Positions 29,901-36,851 are shown, numbered from the stretch's first letter. The stretch: DNA of 64,000 bases from an uncultured Prevotella sp. (GCA_944320105.1 CALUGA010000001.1:165449-229448); one strand, 5' to 3'. Program-made: numbers and translations. The notes: generated from the letters alone by a model not told the origin.

Positions 29901-31721
29901 GCCCATGAAGATGCCGTCGAGCCACACCTGGTAGGCGTAAACTGCCTTGTGCCAGTAAACGCCCTCGTTGGTGCGGGGCTGGTCTTCCATCTGCTTCATG
30001 AGCGTCTTGATGGCCTTGAGGTTCTTCTTCTCGGGGTAAAGCTCGTACATGCGTGTAACGAAGTGGCCCGTGCGGATGTTGTCGAGGTTGTAGTCCTTGA
30101 GCTTGTAGCCGCGTATTTCGCCCTTTTCGTTGATCATCGTGTCGGTGTAGAGCTTGCAGTAGTCCTTTATTTCCTCGCCTCCGTACTTCAGGTACGTGTC
30201 GAGCATTGCCTCAAGCTCTATGCCCATTACGTAGCTCCACTTGGGTTTCTTGGAGAAATCGAGCAGGTATGACTTAGGCACGCGCTTCATCTCGGATGCC
30301 GTCATCCACTGGCTGTAGTGCTTGTATGGCTTTTGCTGCAGCGCAAGGCCGCCGTTTATATAAAGGTTGTCGAAGTTGATGTTGCGCGTAAGGCCCTTGA
30401 TGGTGTTGCCCTCGGCCACCCCGTTGAACTTGCAGTCCTTCACGTTGATGTCGTAAACGTTCACGCAGGTGTCCAACGCGATGATCTGCACGCCGTAGCG
30501 GCTCTTCTGGCAGGTAACGTTCTCAAGGTTGATGTTGCGCACGGTGGGCAGGTATCCGCGGCAGCAAATCTCGTTGTGCTCGTAGTCGAGGTTGATCTTG
30601 AGCACCGACTCGCCGCACTGGCCCACGGTGATGTTGCGTGCGTAGATGTTCTCGATTACGCCTCCGCGGCACGTGTTGGTCTTGATGCGGATCACGCGGT
30701 CGAGGTTAGGGCTGTCCATGCGGTTGTTCTCTGCGAACACGTTGCGGCATCCGCCGGAGATCTCGCTGCCAATCACCACGCCGCCGTGGCCGTTCTGCAT
30801 CTCGCAGTTGCGCACGATGATGTTCTGGCTGGGGCGTTCCCAGAGGCGGCCGTCGTTGTTGCGCCCGCTCTTTATGGCGATGCAGTCGTCGCCGGTGTTG
30901 AAGAAGCAGTTCTCTATGAGCACCCCGTCGCACGACTCAGGGTCGCAGCCGTCGCCGTTGGGGCCGTCGTTGTTGATGTGTACGCCGCGCACCGTGATGT
31001 TCTTCGAGAGCAGCGGGTGGATTACCCAGAACGGTGAGCGCAGCAGCGTTACGTTCTCTATGAGGATGCCGTCGCACTGGTTGAAGTTTATGAGCTGCGG
31101 GCGCAGGCCGTCCTCGGGGCCAAAGCGGCGCTCGTCCATAGGCACACCGTCCTCGGCCATCTTCAAGAGGCGGGCGCGGCTGCCGTTGCGCTGGCTTATC
31201 ATGCCCTCCTTCCATCCGTAGTGTGCGGCTCCGCACCACTTCCACCATGTTTCGTTGGTGCCGCCGCCGTCGATGGTTCCCTCGCCGGTGATGGCCACGT
31301 CGGTGGCCTTGTAAGCATAGATGCAGGGCGAGAGGTTCCAGCAGTCGAGGCCTTCCCAGCGTGTAGGCACGATGGGGTAAAGCTCTGGCTCGAAGGCGAA
31401 GAGGAGCGTGGCGCCTTTCTGCACCTCAAGGTTTACGTTGCTCAGGAGCGTGATGGCACCTGTGGTGTACGTACCGGCAGGCACTACTACGCGCCCGCCA
31501 CCCGCTTTGTTGCAGGCGGCGATGGCCTTGTTGATGGCTTTCTGGTTGTCGGCGGCAGACGCCTTGGGGTTTGCGCCGTACTTGGTCACCAGGAAATCTC
31601 GGTCGGCAAACTTGGGTTGCCTGATGCTCTTCTCTATTTGCTTGTACTGGGTGTCCCAGCCATCGGCCATCATGGCCACCGGGAACAGCAGGCATAAGAG
31701 CAGTAACTTTAAATATTTCAT
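26982..31721 (-). CDS. Three-domain pectinolytic enzyme: GH28 + GH105 + six-hairpin-like domain
   Basis: A 1579-residue exported protein. I start it at the ATG at 31721 because a signal peptide (KLLLLCLLFPVAMMAD) begins there; an in-frame ATG at 31799 would add 26 unlikely residues spanning a terminator hairpin. GH28 (about 30-470) has all polygalacturonase motifs: NNDGPNGDGCD (about 248), NTGDDCIAIKSG (about 276), GHGG (about 310) and RIK (about 343). GH105 (about 490-855) shows WLDGIFMG (about 600), HAWDET (about 651) and HCWGRAQGWY, typical of unsaturated galacturonyl hydrolases that finish lyase products. The rest (about 880-1579; SLSVGNGHIAATVDVTG, WFGRPHLEMTWWHMADFALW) resembles six-hairpin glycosidases but I cannot assign a family. 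The combined length is unusual. Confidence 0.92.
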   Translation of the reverse strand: MKYLKLLLLCLLFPVAMMADGWDTQYKQIEKSIRQPKFADRDFLVTKYGANPKASAADNQKAINKAIAACNKAGGGRVVVPAGTYTTGAITLLSNVNLEVQKGATLLFAFEPELYPIVPTRWEGLDCWNLSPCIYAYKATDVAITGEGTIDGGGTNETWWKWCGAAHYGWKEGMISQRNGSRARLLKMAEDGVPMDERRFGPEDGLRPQLINFNQCDGILIENVTLLRSPFWVIHPLLSKNITVRGVHINNDGPNGDGCDPESCDGVLIENCFFNTGDDCIAIKSGRNNDGRLWERPSQNIIVRNCEMQNGHGGVVIGSEISGGCRNVFAENNRMDSPNLDRVIRIKTNTCRGGVIENIYARNITVGQCGESVLKINLDYEHNEICCRGYLPTVRNINLENVTCQKSRYGVQIIALDTCVNVYDINVKDCKFNGVAEGNTIKGLTRNINFDNLYINGGLALQQKPYKHYSQWMTASEMKRVPKSYLLDFSKKPKWSYVMGIELEAMLDTYLKYGGEEIKDYCKLYTDTMINEKGEIRGYKLKDYNLDNIRTGHFVTRMYELYPEKKNLKAIKTLMKQMEDQPRTNEGVYWHKAVYAYQVWLDGIFMGLPFRAMTAKMLYSDKKAEKIYDDAVDQLKKTYERTLDPKTGLNRHAWDETREMFWADKTTGLSQHCWGRAQGWYTMALVEILDVLPEDYSRRSEVIDLLRKDLDAVIKWQDKKTGVWYQVMDSPEREGNYLEATCSAMFAYSMLKAYRKGWLGSKYRDAGIRAYRGIINNFIKINPDSTISLTNCCAVAGLGPGTSPTIAKYVKKPNLRRDGSYQYYLTEPVRDNDAKGVGPFIWASLEMEALGYNTDNSTTTIDRQAVVTRNNPIVTKADPLASLSVGNGHIAATVDVTGLQSYPFEYEAGVPLTTMSDWGWHSFKNTKGVTRSETEKAFDLGHGHKEVYAVEFKKAGRNKDATDYFRVNPHRLNLGLIGLELKDKAGKKIELAQLSGIRQELALWDGTVNSKFTADSTAVEVSTSCYQNKDAIFSRIKTPMLKDGRAAVTFSFAYPTGKHADAAADWTKPELHKSVLTSTGKNSATIERTIDDTKYYVTLEWEGNASIKETAPHCFTLTTTDDVLTFCAEYSEKPAKKAANAYSYDQAIKAVMKSWPRFWNGGGMVDFSGCTDPRAKELERRVVLSQYLTQINCANTTVPQETGLTYNSWFGRPHLEMTWWHMADFALWNRPKTVAKVLDWYNEVAYPVAKEIAKRQGFKGARWMKMTDPQAGEAPSNTGSFLTWQQPHYIYLAEEMYRANPSKATLKKYGEQVEATAVFMADWAKACAPNGGEIKLFGQTAMQESMSKDFSYHHPFEQAYWVYGLSVAQQWRERQGLERNAEWDDIISRMAPLASNGDIYAAGVPLAEFDSNAKSAEFDPFVAAEQAGRKQISAEDFALKSRSDHPAVLGACGLLPYYPALYDKAKMEKTLDWVMQNWNWPTTWGWDYGMIAMCAARLGKAETAIEALLIDKGKNTYLVSGHNFQEPKRLRLYMPGNGSLLTAVAMMCAGWEGCSEPSNPGFPKDGKWNVRWEGLQRMQ

Positions 31722-31759
31722 AAATTGTTTATAAAGGTTTTTTGTTTCTTCTTTTGGTG

Positions 31760-31793
31760 AAAAAACAGACCGCATCTTCACAGACGCGGTCTG
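31760..31793 (-). terminator. Terminator/attenuator hairpin in the 5' leader of the GH28-GH105 gene
   Basis: CAGACCGC pairs with GCGGTCTG and is followed on the leftward strand by TTTTTT, only 39 bp before the start codon and about 120 nt after a candidate promoter. It would end leader transcripts unless an antiterminator forms. Confidence 0.65.
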
Positions 31794-31919
31794 CAACATT
31801 ACTACTAAACAATGAGGGAATGCTTATATTACCCTTTATCACTAACATTCTTAATGCATTTATGTAGATTTCTATGGTAAAATAGGTTGGTACTTTTAGT
31901 CTTGGTTATGTTCCGTTTG

Positions 31920-31948
31920 CAAAGTTACGAAATGTTTTTGGATTGCAA
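31920..31948 (-). promoter_or_regulatory. Promoter of the GH28-GH105 fusion gene
   Basis: A -7 box TAACTTTG (31920-31927) and TTG (31946-31948) at 18 nt spacing on the leftward strand. It implies a leader of about 190 nt containing the hairpin at 31760-31793. Confidence 0.55.
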
Positions 31949-32124
31949 GCCGGAGCCGCCAGTGATTTTGCGGATAAATTTTTCGGGGCGGGGGATTATC
32001 GTTTTTAATGTGCTTTTTGTGGGCGAAAATAGTACAAAACACTATTTTACACCCTTTTGCAGGCTCATTTTGAGGTGCTTGGAGGTGCAGGCACAAGTTT
32101 TGAAATGGCTCTTTTTATTCCAAA

Positions 32125-32290
32125 TGTTTGTAAAACAATATTACTTCGGACGTGCTTTTGGCCAATGTGTTCATCCTCAGGCAGTTGCAAAACAGCCCAT
32201 TCCGCACTGCGGAATGGGCTGTTTGAGCCTCCCGAACAGGCCGTTTTGCAATGCCGAACGGCCTGTTTGGCAAGGCCGGGCTACGGCTGT
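32125..32290. repeat. Dispersed palindromic intergenic repeat, copy B
   Basis: Holds a perfect hairpin (AACAGCCCATTCCGC / GCGGAATGGGCTGTT at 32190-32223), then CGAACAGGCCGTTTTGC and CGAACGGCCTGTTTGGC words, with TGTTTGTAAAACA at 32127-32139. It lies just past the trpB stop codon and may serve as its terminator. The rest of 31928-32350 shows no gene. Confidence 0.65.
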
Positions 32291-32351
32291 GGTCTGGCGA
32301 TGTGTGTTTTGTCGGTATTTTTTGCAGTCATTCCCGGCGTGTGGCAGGGCA

Positions 32352-33560
32352 TCAGAAGTTGCCATATTCGCCTGCCATGGCCTTGTTGGCGAGGTAGGTC
32401 TCCACGTCCTTGTCGCCGCGCCCGCTCACTGTGAGCACCACCACGTCGGTAGGCTTCAGCTCCATCTTGCCGAGGGCGGCTACAGCGTGGGCGCTCTCAA
32501 GGGCCGGTATTATGCCCTCGGTGCGTGTAAGCTCGTAGGCTGCGCGCACGGCCTCATCGTCGTTGATGGAGAAAACCGTGGCTCGGTTGCGCGCCGCAAG
32601 GTTGGCGTACATGGGGCCTACGCCGGGGTAGTCGAGTCCGGCAGAGATGCTTTCGGCCTCCATCACCTGGCCGTCGGGCGTCTGCATCACGAGCGTTCGC
32701 GAGCCGTGCAGTATGCCCACGCGCCCAACGTTGATGGTGGCGGCGGTGTGGCCGCTGTCGGCGCCCTTGCCCCCGGCCTCGGCCAGCACTATCTTCACAC
32801 GGTCGTCGTCGATGTAGTGGTATATGGTTCCGGCGGCGTTGCTGCCTCCGCCCACGCAGGCCACGAGGTAGTCGGGGTGGTTGCGGCCTATCTTCTCCTG
32901 CAGTTGTTCCTTTATCTCCTTGGATATAATGCTTTGCAGGCGCGCCACCATGTCGGGATATGGGTGGGGGCCAACGGCCGAGCCGATGATGTAGAACGTC
33001 TCGTCTGGGTGCTGGCACCAGTCGCGTATGGCCTCATCGACGGCGTTGCTCAGTGTGTCGTTGCCCGAATGCACGGCCCTAACCTCTGCGCCGAGCATCT
33101 TCATGCGCTCCACGTTGAGCCGCTGCCGCTCCATGTCTGCCGCCCCCATGTATATCAAGCAGGGCATGTCCATCAGCGCGCACACTGTGGCTGTGGCCAC
33201 GCCGTGTTGCCCCGCGCCCGTCTCGGCTATCACGCGCCGCTTCCCCATCTTCCTTGCGAGGAGTATCTGGCCCACGGTGTTGTTTATCTTGTGGGCGCCG
33301 GTGTGGTTCAGGTCTTCGCGCTTGAGGTACAGCTCGCAGCCGTAGCGGCGGCTCATGCGCGCGGCTCGGTAGAGTGGCGAGGGGCGGCCCACGTAGTCAC
33401 GTAGCAGCTCCATGTACTCGCGTTGGAACTCTTCCGACTCGATGATGTCGAGGTATTGTTCCTTGATGGCGTTGAGCGGAGCTTGCAGTATCTCGGGAAC
33501 GTATGCCCCGCCAAACTCTCCGTAGTACCCGTTTTTGTCAACTAAATAAGTCTGTTTCAT
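32352..33560 (-). CDS. trpB: Tryptophan synthase beta subunit
   Basis: A 402-residue pyridoxal-phosphate enzyme condensing indole and serine to tryptophan. I use the ATG at 33560 (MKQTYLVDKNGYYGEFGG), the normal TrpB beginning, rather than one eight codons upstream. The PLP lysine is in LKREDLNHTGAHKINN, the catalytic region reads AETGAGQHGVATAT, and the phosphate loop is VACVGGGSNAAGT. Length is standard. No other trp gene is next to it: the neighbours are a lipoprotein gene upstream and a polysaccharide lyase-type locus downstream. Expression is evidently controlled by the attenuator described at 33587-33714. Confidence 0.96.
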   Translation of the reverse strand: MKQTYLVDKNGYYGEFGGAYVPEILQAPLNAIKEQYLDIIESEEFQREYMELLRDYVGRPSPLYRAARMSRRYGCELYLKREDLNHTGAHKINNTVGQILLARKMGKRRVIAETGAGQHGVATATVCALMDMPCLIYMGAADMERQRLNVERMKMLGAEVRAVHSGNDTLSNAVDEAIRDWCQHPDETFYIIGSAVGPHPYPDMVARLQSIISKEIKEQLQEKIGRNHPDYLVACVGGGSNAAGTIYHYIDDDRVKIVLAEAGGKGADSGHTAATINVGRVGILHGSRTLVMQTPDGQVMEAESISAGLDYPGVGPMYANLAARNRATVFSINDDEAVRAAYELTRTEGIIPALESAHAVAALGKMELKPTDVVVLTVSGRGDKDVETYLANKAMAGEYGNF

Positions 33561-33586
33561 GTCTTTTGTGTATTTGGTTTGCAAAT

Positions 33587-33616
33587 AAAAAAGGCCCGCC
33601 GCGGTTGCGGCGAGCC
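33587..33616 (-). terminator. trp attenuator terminator
   Basis: GGCTCGCCGC pairs with GCGGCGGGCC and is followed by TTTTTT on the leftward strand, 27 bp before the trpB start. With the leader peptide 48 nt upstream it forms a classical ribosome-controlled attenuator. Confidence 0.9.
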
Positions 33617-33663
33617 TTCGTGTGATTATCTCTTGATGTTATGCACGGCTCTGCTACCCGCGA

Positions 33664-33714
33664 TTACCTAAATCTCGAGTTACGCCACCACCATGCATTG
33701 TTCATCTGTTTCAT
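33664..33714 (-). CDS. trpL: trp leader peptide
   Basis: A 16-codon reading frame, MKQMNNAWWWRNSRFR, with three adjacent Trp codons (33685-33693). It starts about 23 nt after the predicted transcription start and stops before the terminator hairpin. When charged Trp-tRNA is scarce the ribosome should stall at WWW and favour an antiterminator. Function follows from well-known trp leaders; the exact alternative pairing was not modelled. Confidence 0.9.
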   Translation of the reverse strand: MKQMNNAWWWRNSRFR

Positions 33715-33743
33715 GTTTGTTGTTGTTTTGTTGTTTCTGTTTG

Positions 33744-33774
33744 CAAATATAGCGATTTGCTTTTAATCTGCAAA
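33744..33774 (-). promoter_or_regulatory. Promoter of the trpL-trpB transcript
   Basis: TTTG (33771-33774), 19 nt, TATATTTG (33744-33751) on the leftward strand: an ideal Bacteroidetes sigma promoter, placing the start near 33737. Confidence 0.85.
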
Positions 33775-33878
33775 TGTTTTGGCAGAAAATTGTGGAAAAT
33801 GTAACGTTTTGGCCGCTTTTGGCTGCCTTTCTTCGTGCGCGTGTGCGTACATTAATATATTCAATGCTCAGTCGGCAC

Positions 33879-34385
33879 TCAATCGGCGAGCTGGTATCGC
33901 AGTATCTTCTTAAGCCCCGGCAGCCTCATGTAGCTCGACTTTACGCCGGTGATGAATATCTGCCGGTTCCACAGCGACGGGTTGTCGGTGAGGTTGAGGG
34001 CTGCCCTTACGTCCTTGTAGTCGGTGAGGCAAACGGGGAAGAGCAGGTCGTCGTTGAAGAAGATGAAGTCGTCCAAGTCTACGGGTGTGTCGGCAAGGAT
34101 TATGGCGGTACTCCCATCGAACGGCTCCATGAAGTCGGCGTTGGCCATGCTCCGCGTACACGAGGCCACGATGTATCCCTTTACGCAGATCACCTCGCCT
34201 ATATTGGCGGCCTGCGCCTCGGCCACCGTGAGGTAATCTATCTGTGCCGTGTCTTCGTTTATGATGTTCTTGCCTTCTGTGGCAGTCTTGCCGTCGGTGG
34301 CGGCACTTTCTTCAAACACGGCCTTCTCGCATCCGCAGAGGAGCGCAAGGCAGAGTGCGGCTATTGTGGTTATCGTTTTTCCCAT
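33879..34385 (-). CDS. DUF6359-like lipoprotein
   Basis: A 168-residue lipoprotein; I start at the ATG at 34385 because it opens a signal peptide with lipobox LCGC (MGKTITTIAALCLALLCGC). Residues about 50-165 (YLTVAEAQAA, GEVICVKGYIVASCTRSM, AIILADTP, WNRQIFITGVKSSYMRLPGLK) match the small OB-fold-like DUF6359 domain seen in Bacteroidetes surface proteins. Function unknown. It ends with no hairpin I can identify and follows the PepSY-like gene after 59 bp, so the two may be cotranscribed. Confidence 0.75.
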   Translation of the reverse strand: MGKTITTIAALCLALLCGCEKAVFEESAATDGKTATEGKNIINEDTAQIDYLTVAEAQAANIGEVICVKGYIVASCTRSMANADFMEPFDGSTAIILADTPVDLDDFIFFNDDLLFPVCLTDYKDVRAALNLTDNPSLWNRQIFITGVKSSYMRLPGLKKILRYQLAD

Positions 34386-34444
34386 TGTTTTTTGGCTGTT
34401 GTTAAATAGGTGTTTGGACGTAGGGGCAGGGTGGGGCGGCATGG

Positions 34445-34900
34445 TTACGGGTTTGGGTCGTCGTCCCAGCGGCGCGCCTGAACGGCGTAGAGCAGGCCGT
34501 CGGCAGTGTCTACCACGTAGTTGTCGTTGTCGTCGATGTCCTTGTAGGCAAAGCCCTTGGCCCTCATGCCAGCCACTACGCGCTTTGGCAGGCGTTCGCG
34601 CCGGGTTTCCCACAACGTGCGCACCCAGCGCCGCCGACCGTCGAAGAGTGCTGTTTTCTCCCTGCCGTCGTGCCTTATCTTCACTTCGATGTATCCATTG
34701 TCGTGGTCGTGGTCAAGGATGCGGCAGCCGGGGTAGCGCCTTGCTATGAAGTTGTCAACGTCGCCGCCCGCCCTGGCTGTGCTTGCCTGGGCGGTTTCGT
34801 ATGCGTCGCCGGGCTTGGCCTGCGGCGTTCCAGTGCATGACGGCGATGCTGCAAGCGTCAGGGCAAATACTGCCAGCGAAAGCATTCGGTTTGTTTCCAT
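34445..34900 (-). CDS. PepSY-like (DUF2874-type) lipoprotein
   Basis: A 151-residue lipoprotein with lipobox SPSC (Cys about 22). The mature part has the repeated PepSY-like pattern: VDNFIARRYPGCRILDHDHDNGYIEVKI, then KTALFDGRRRWVRTLWET, then a second half (VVAGMRAKGFAYKDIDDNDNYVVDTADG). This family consists of small periplasmic or surface proteins of unknown, possibly inhibitory, function. It has a good promoter (34929-34959) and is followed by the DUF6359-like gene. Confidence 0.75.
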   Translation of the reverse strand: METNRMLSLAVFALTLAASPSCTGTPQAKPGDAYETAQASTARAGGDVDNFIARRYPGCRILDHDHDNGYIEVKIRHDGREKTALFDGRRRWVRTLWETRRERLPKRVVAGMRAKGFAYKDIDDNDNYVVDTADGLLYAVQARRWDDDPNP

Positions 34901-34928
34901 GTTGCTTGATGTTTTGGTGACTATGCCA

Positions 34929-34959
34929 CAAATTTACGATAAAATGGTTGCTTGGCAAA
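34929..34959 (-). promoter_or_regulatory. Promoter of the PepSY-like lipoprotein gene
   Basis: TTTG (34956-34959), 19 nt, TAAATTTG (34929-34936) on the leftward strand, 28 bp before the start codon. Confidence 0.8.
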
Positions 34960-34986
34960 AATATTTTGTAATTTTTGCTTTAAAAA

Positions 34987-35018
34987 TTTGCATTTGTGAT
35001 TCAAAAACATTATATTTG
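34987..35018 (+). promoter_or_regulatory. Promoter of a candidate small RNA
   Basis: TTTG (34987-34990), 20 nt, TATATTTG (35011-35018) on the rightward strand. It predicts a start near 35025 and is followed by no protein gene, only by a terminator about 70 nt on. Confidence 0.75.
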
Positions 35019-35024
35019 CCAACG

Positions 35025-35100
35025 GTAAGTTTACATCAGCAATTGTTGATGACCTTATCCATAAGCATCCAGGTTGGCGCGTCCTGCGCCAACCTTTTTC
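35025..35100 (+). ncRNA. Candidate small RNA of about 75 nt
   Basis: Between the promoter at 34987-35018 and a perfect terminator (GGTTGGCGC / GCGCCAACC then TTTTT, 35072-35099) lies a short transcript with no reading frame of note. A first hairpin (CATCAGCAATTGTTGATG, 35034-35051) precedes the terminator. It does not match tmRNA, 6S or SRP RNA that I can recognise. It is divergent from the PepSY-like gene and convergent with the riboswitch transcript. Confidence 0.6.
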
Positions 35101-35117
35101 GTTTCTAAGATTGCGCA

Positions 35118-35375
35118 TTAGGCCGCCTGCCACGCGATTAGGACTTGACGGGCTGGCAGTGTTGTGCCGCCCGGCCAATGGAAGGAGGCGCGGCAAAAAG
35201 CAGGTTGCCCGGCCTCACGGCCAGGCAACCCTCTCAGTAACTTATATAATAATGCACATACGTCACCAGTCTGTGGCAGATGCCTGTGGCGCACTGCCGT
35301 GATGGCTGCGGCGAGGCTTGCCCTTGGCGCATGGGCTGCGCCTTGCTTGTTCATAAAGTGGTGGTGATGCCTCAT
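35118..35375 (-). CDS. Possible short His-rich ORF downstream of the cobalamin riboswitch
   Basis: Starts MRHHHHFMNKQGAAH about 50 nt after the riboswitch. The frame stays open for 85 codons but runs straight through the terminator hairpin at 35195-35230, so the natural product may be shorter or different. A competing 32-codon frame starts at an ATG about 43 nt further on and stops (TGA) exactly before that hairpin. No homologue is recognised. The four adjacent His and more downstream (RHRH) suggest metal binding or a leader-peptide role; both are guesses. Confidence 0.3.
   Translation of the reverse strand: MRHHHHFMNKQGAAHAPRASLAAAITAVRHRHLPQTGDVCALLYKLLRGLPGREAGQPAFCRASFHWPGGTTLPARQVLIAWQAA
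35195..35230 (-). terminator. Terminator of the riboswitch transcript
   Basis: GGTTGCCTGGCC pairs with GGCCGGGCAACC around GTGA and is followed by TGCTTTTT on the leftward strand. It closes the transcript about 195 nt after the riboswitch, before any recognised gene. Confidence 0.85.
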
Positions 35376-35424
35376 GCTTCCTTGCTCCGAGGAACTTTGG
35401 CTTTTGCCGCCGTGGCGGCTGTTG

Positions 35425-35597
35425 GGCAGGTCTTCTGACTTCGTTCCGCCCCCGGGTGCCTTCCCGCTTCGCCTGTGTATGGCCGAAGCAGTGGACATGA
35501 AAGCCCGTGGGTCATAAAGGAACTCACAGCTGCGGGACAGTTGGGGACTTGCACCTCCATTCCCTTTTAATCGCCGTTGTGCGAACCTCAACGTGTG
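35425..35597 (-). promoter_or_regulatory. Cobalamin riboswitch
   Basis: Read leftward it has the conserved order of the B12 element: GTGCAAGTCCCCAACTGTC, CCCGCAGCTGTGA (B12 box region) and the 3' closing strand AAGTCAGAAGACCTGCC. A TACCTTTG -7 box (35598-35605) is at its 5' edge. Cobalamin riboswitches normally control btuB-type transporters or corrin synthesis, but here only a short ORF and a terminator follow. Confidence 0.93.
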
Positions 35598-35686
35598 CAA
35601 AGGTAAGTATAAAAAGCGACTTGCAGGCTTGGCGCATGGATTTTCGCCTTGTGGTTAACCTAAATTAACGCGTTATGGCGCTATGG

Positions 35687-35730
35687 AAAAAGGCACCGGG
35701 CGCGCCCATGCATTGCCGCCCGGTGCCTTT
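35687..35730 (-). terminator. Terminator of the ROK glucokinase gene
   Basis: GGCACCGGGCG pairs with CGCCCGGTGCC, followed by TTTTT on the leftward strand, 9 bp after the stop codon. Between it and the riboswitch (35606-35686) I see nothing. Confidence 0.85.
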
Positions 35731-35738
35731 GCGGTGGT

Positions 35739-36719
35739 TTATTTCTCTATGTCCCAGCCTATGGCGCTGGCTCCGAGCACAGCCGCCGTGGAGCCGTCGA
35801 GGCCACTTACGAGGAACTTGGCCTTGCCGCGGAATATCGGCATTACGCTTTCATCGTAGGCGCGTCGTATGGGCGCCATGATCAGCTCGCCCGCCTTTAC
35901 CAGTCCGCCGAAGAAAACGAATGCCTCGGGGCTGCAGAACGTGGCGAAGTCGGCGCAGGCCTGGCCCAGCATCCTGCCTGTGAACTCGAATATGTCCTTG
36001 GCCATCTGGTCGCCCTTTTCGGCGGCGATGCTTATGTCGAGCGACGTAATCTTGTCGGCGTCAAGCTCGCGCAAGAGCGACGGACGGTCGCTTCCGGCCA
36101 GCATCTCGCGCGCCGTGCGGGCCACGCCGGTGGCCGAGCAGTATGTTTCCAAACAGCCGTGGCGGCCGCATCCGCACTGACGGCCGCCCTCGCGCACCAT
36201 GATGACATGGCCAAGCTCCCCGGCAAAGCCGTCGCTGCCGTAGACAAGCTGGCCGTTGACCACTATGCCTGAGCCTACGCCTGTGCCGAGCGTCATCATG
36301 ATGAAGTTCTTCATGCCCTTGGCCACGCCGTAGGCCATCTCGCCGAGGGCTGCTGCCTTGGCGTCGTTGGTTATGGCCACGGGTATGCCCAGGGCCTCGG
36401 CGAACATCCCGGCAAGCGGCACCACGCCCTTTGCCCATGCTATGTTGGGGGCGCGCTCAATGGTGCCGCTGTAGTAGTTGGCGTTAGGCGCGCCTATGCC
36501 CATGCCTTTTATCATGCCCATGCCGCCCACCTGGTCGATTATTATATGCAAGGCTTCGGCGGAACTGCGCACGAAATCGTCGGCGTTGTCGTGAGCCTGT
36601 GTCTTTATTGCCGTGGTGGCCTTGATGTAGCCGTGGCTGTCAACGATGCCGAACACGGCGTTTGTGCCTCCAAGGTCGAGCCCGATGACATAGGGCTTGA
36701 TAGTTTGCTGTAAGTCCAT
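35739..36719 (-). CDS. ROK-family glucokinase
   Basis: A 326-residue cytoplasmic sugar kinase phosphorylating glucose or a related hexose with ATP. The N-terminal phosphate loop is IGLDLGGTNAVFGIVD. The ROK motif GELGHVIMVREGGRQCGCGRHGCLE includes the three zinc cysteines and the signature His; the catalytic Asp lies in TNDAKAAALGE. Length is normal. It is monocistronic, with its own promoter and terminator. Glucose specificity is probable for this Bacteroidetes subfamily, but an N-acetylhexosamine kinase cannot be ruled out. Confidence 0.9.
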   Translation of the reverse strand: MDLQQTIKPYVIGLDLGGTNAVFGIVDSHGYIKATTAIKTQAHDNADDFVRSSAEALHIIIDQVGGMGMIKGMGIGAPNANYYSGTIERAPNIAWAKGVVPLAGMFAEALGIPVAITNDAKAAALGEMAYGVAKGMKNFIMMTLGTGVGSGIVVNGQLVYGSDGFAGELGHVIMVREGGRQCGCGRHGCLETYCSATGVARTAREMLAGSDRPSLLRELDADKITSLDISIAAEKGDQMAKDIFEFTGRMLGQACADFATFCSPEAFVFFGGLVKAGELIMAPIRRAYDESVMPIFRGKAKFLVSGLDGSTAAVLGASAIGWDIEK

Positions 36720-36764
36720 AGTTGTGTTAATGTTTTGTTAGAAAGGTGTTCTCAAATGCAGAGG

Positions 36765-36795
36765 CAAAGTTATGCAAAAACCGCGACCGCCCAAA
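36765..36795 (-). promoter_or_regulatory. Promoter of the ROK glucokinase gene
   Basis: TTTG (36792-36795), 19 nt, TAACTTTG (36765-36772) on the leftward strand, a near-ideal Bacteroidetes promoter. Confidence 0.8.
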
Positions 36796-36851
36796 CATTT
36801 AGCCAGAAAAACTTGCTCAATTCGGTTATTTTTAGCAATTTTGCATTCGTT

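Noticed and set aside
31719-31799. Upstream ATG at 31799 as start of the GH28-GH105 protein
   Set aside because: It would place a terminator hairpin inside the coding region and bury the signal peptide 26 residues inside.
34386-34613. N-terminal extension of the DUF6359-like lipoprotein
   Set aside because: It overlaps the PepSY-like gene and hides a clear lipoprotein signal starting at 34385.
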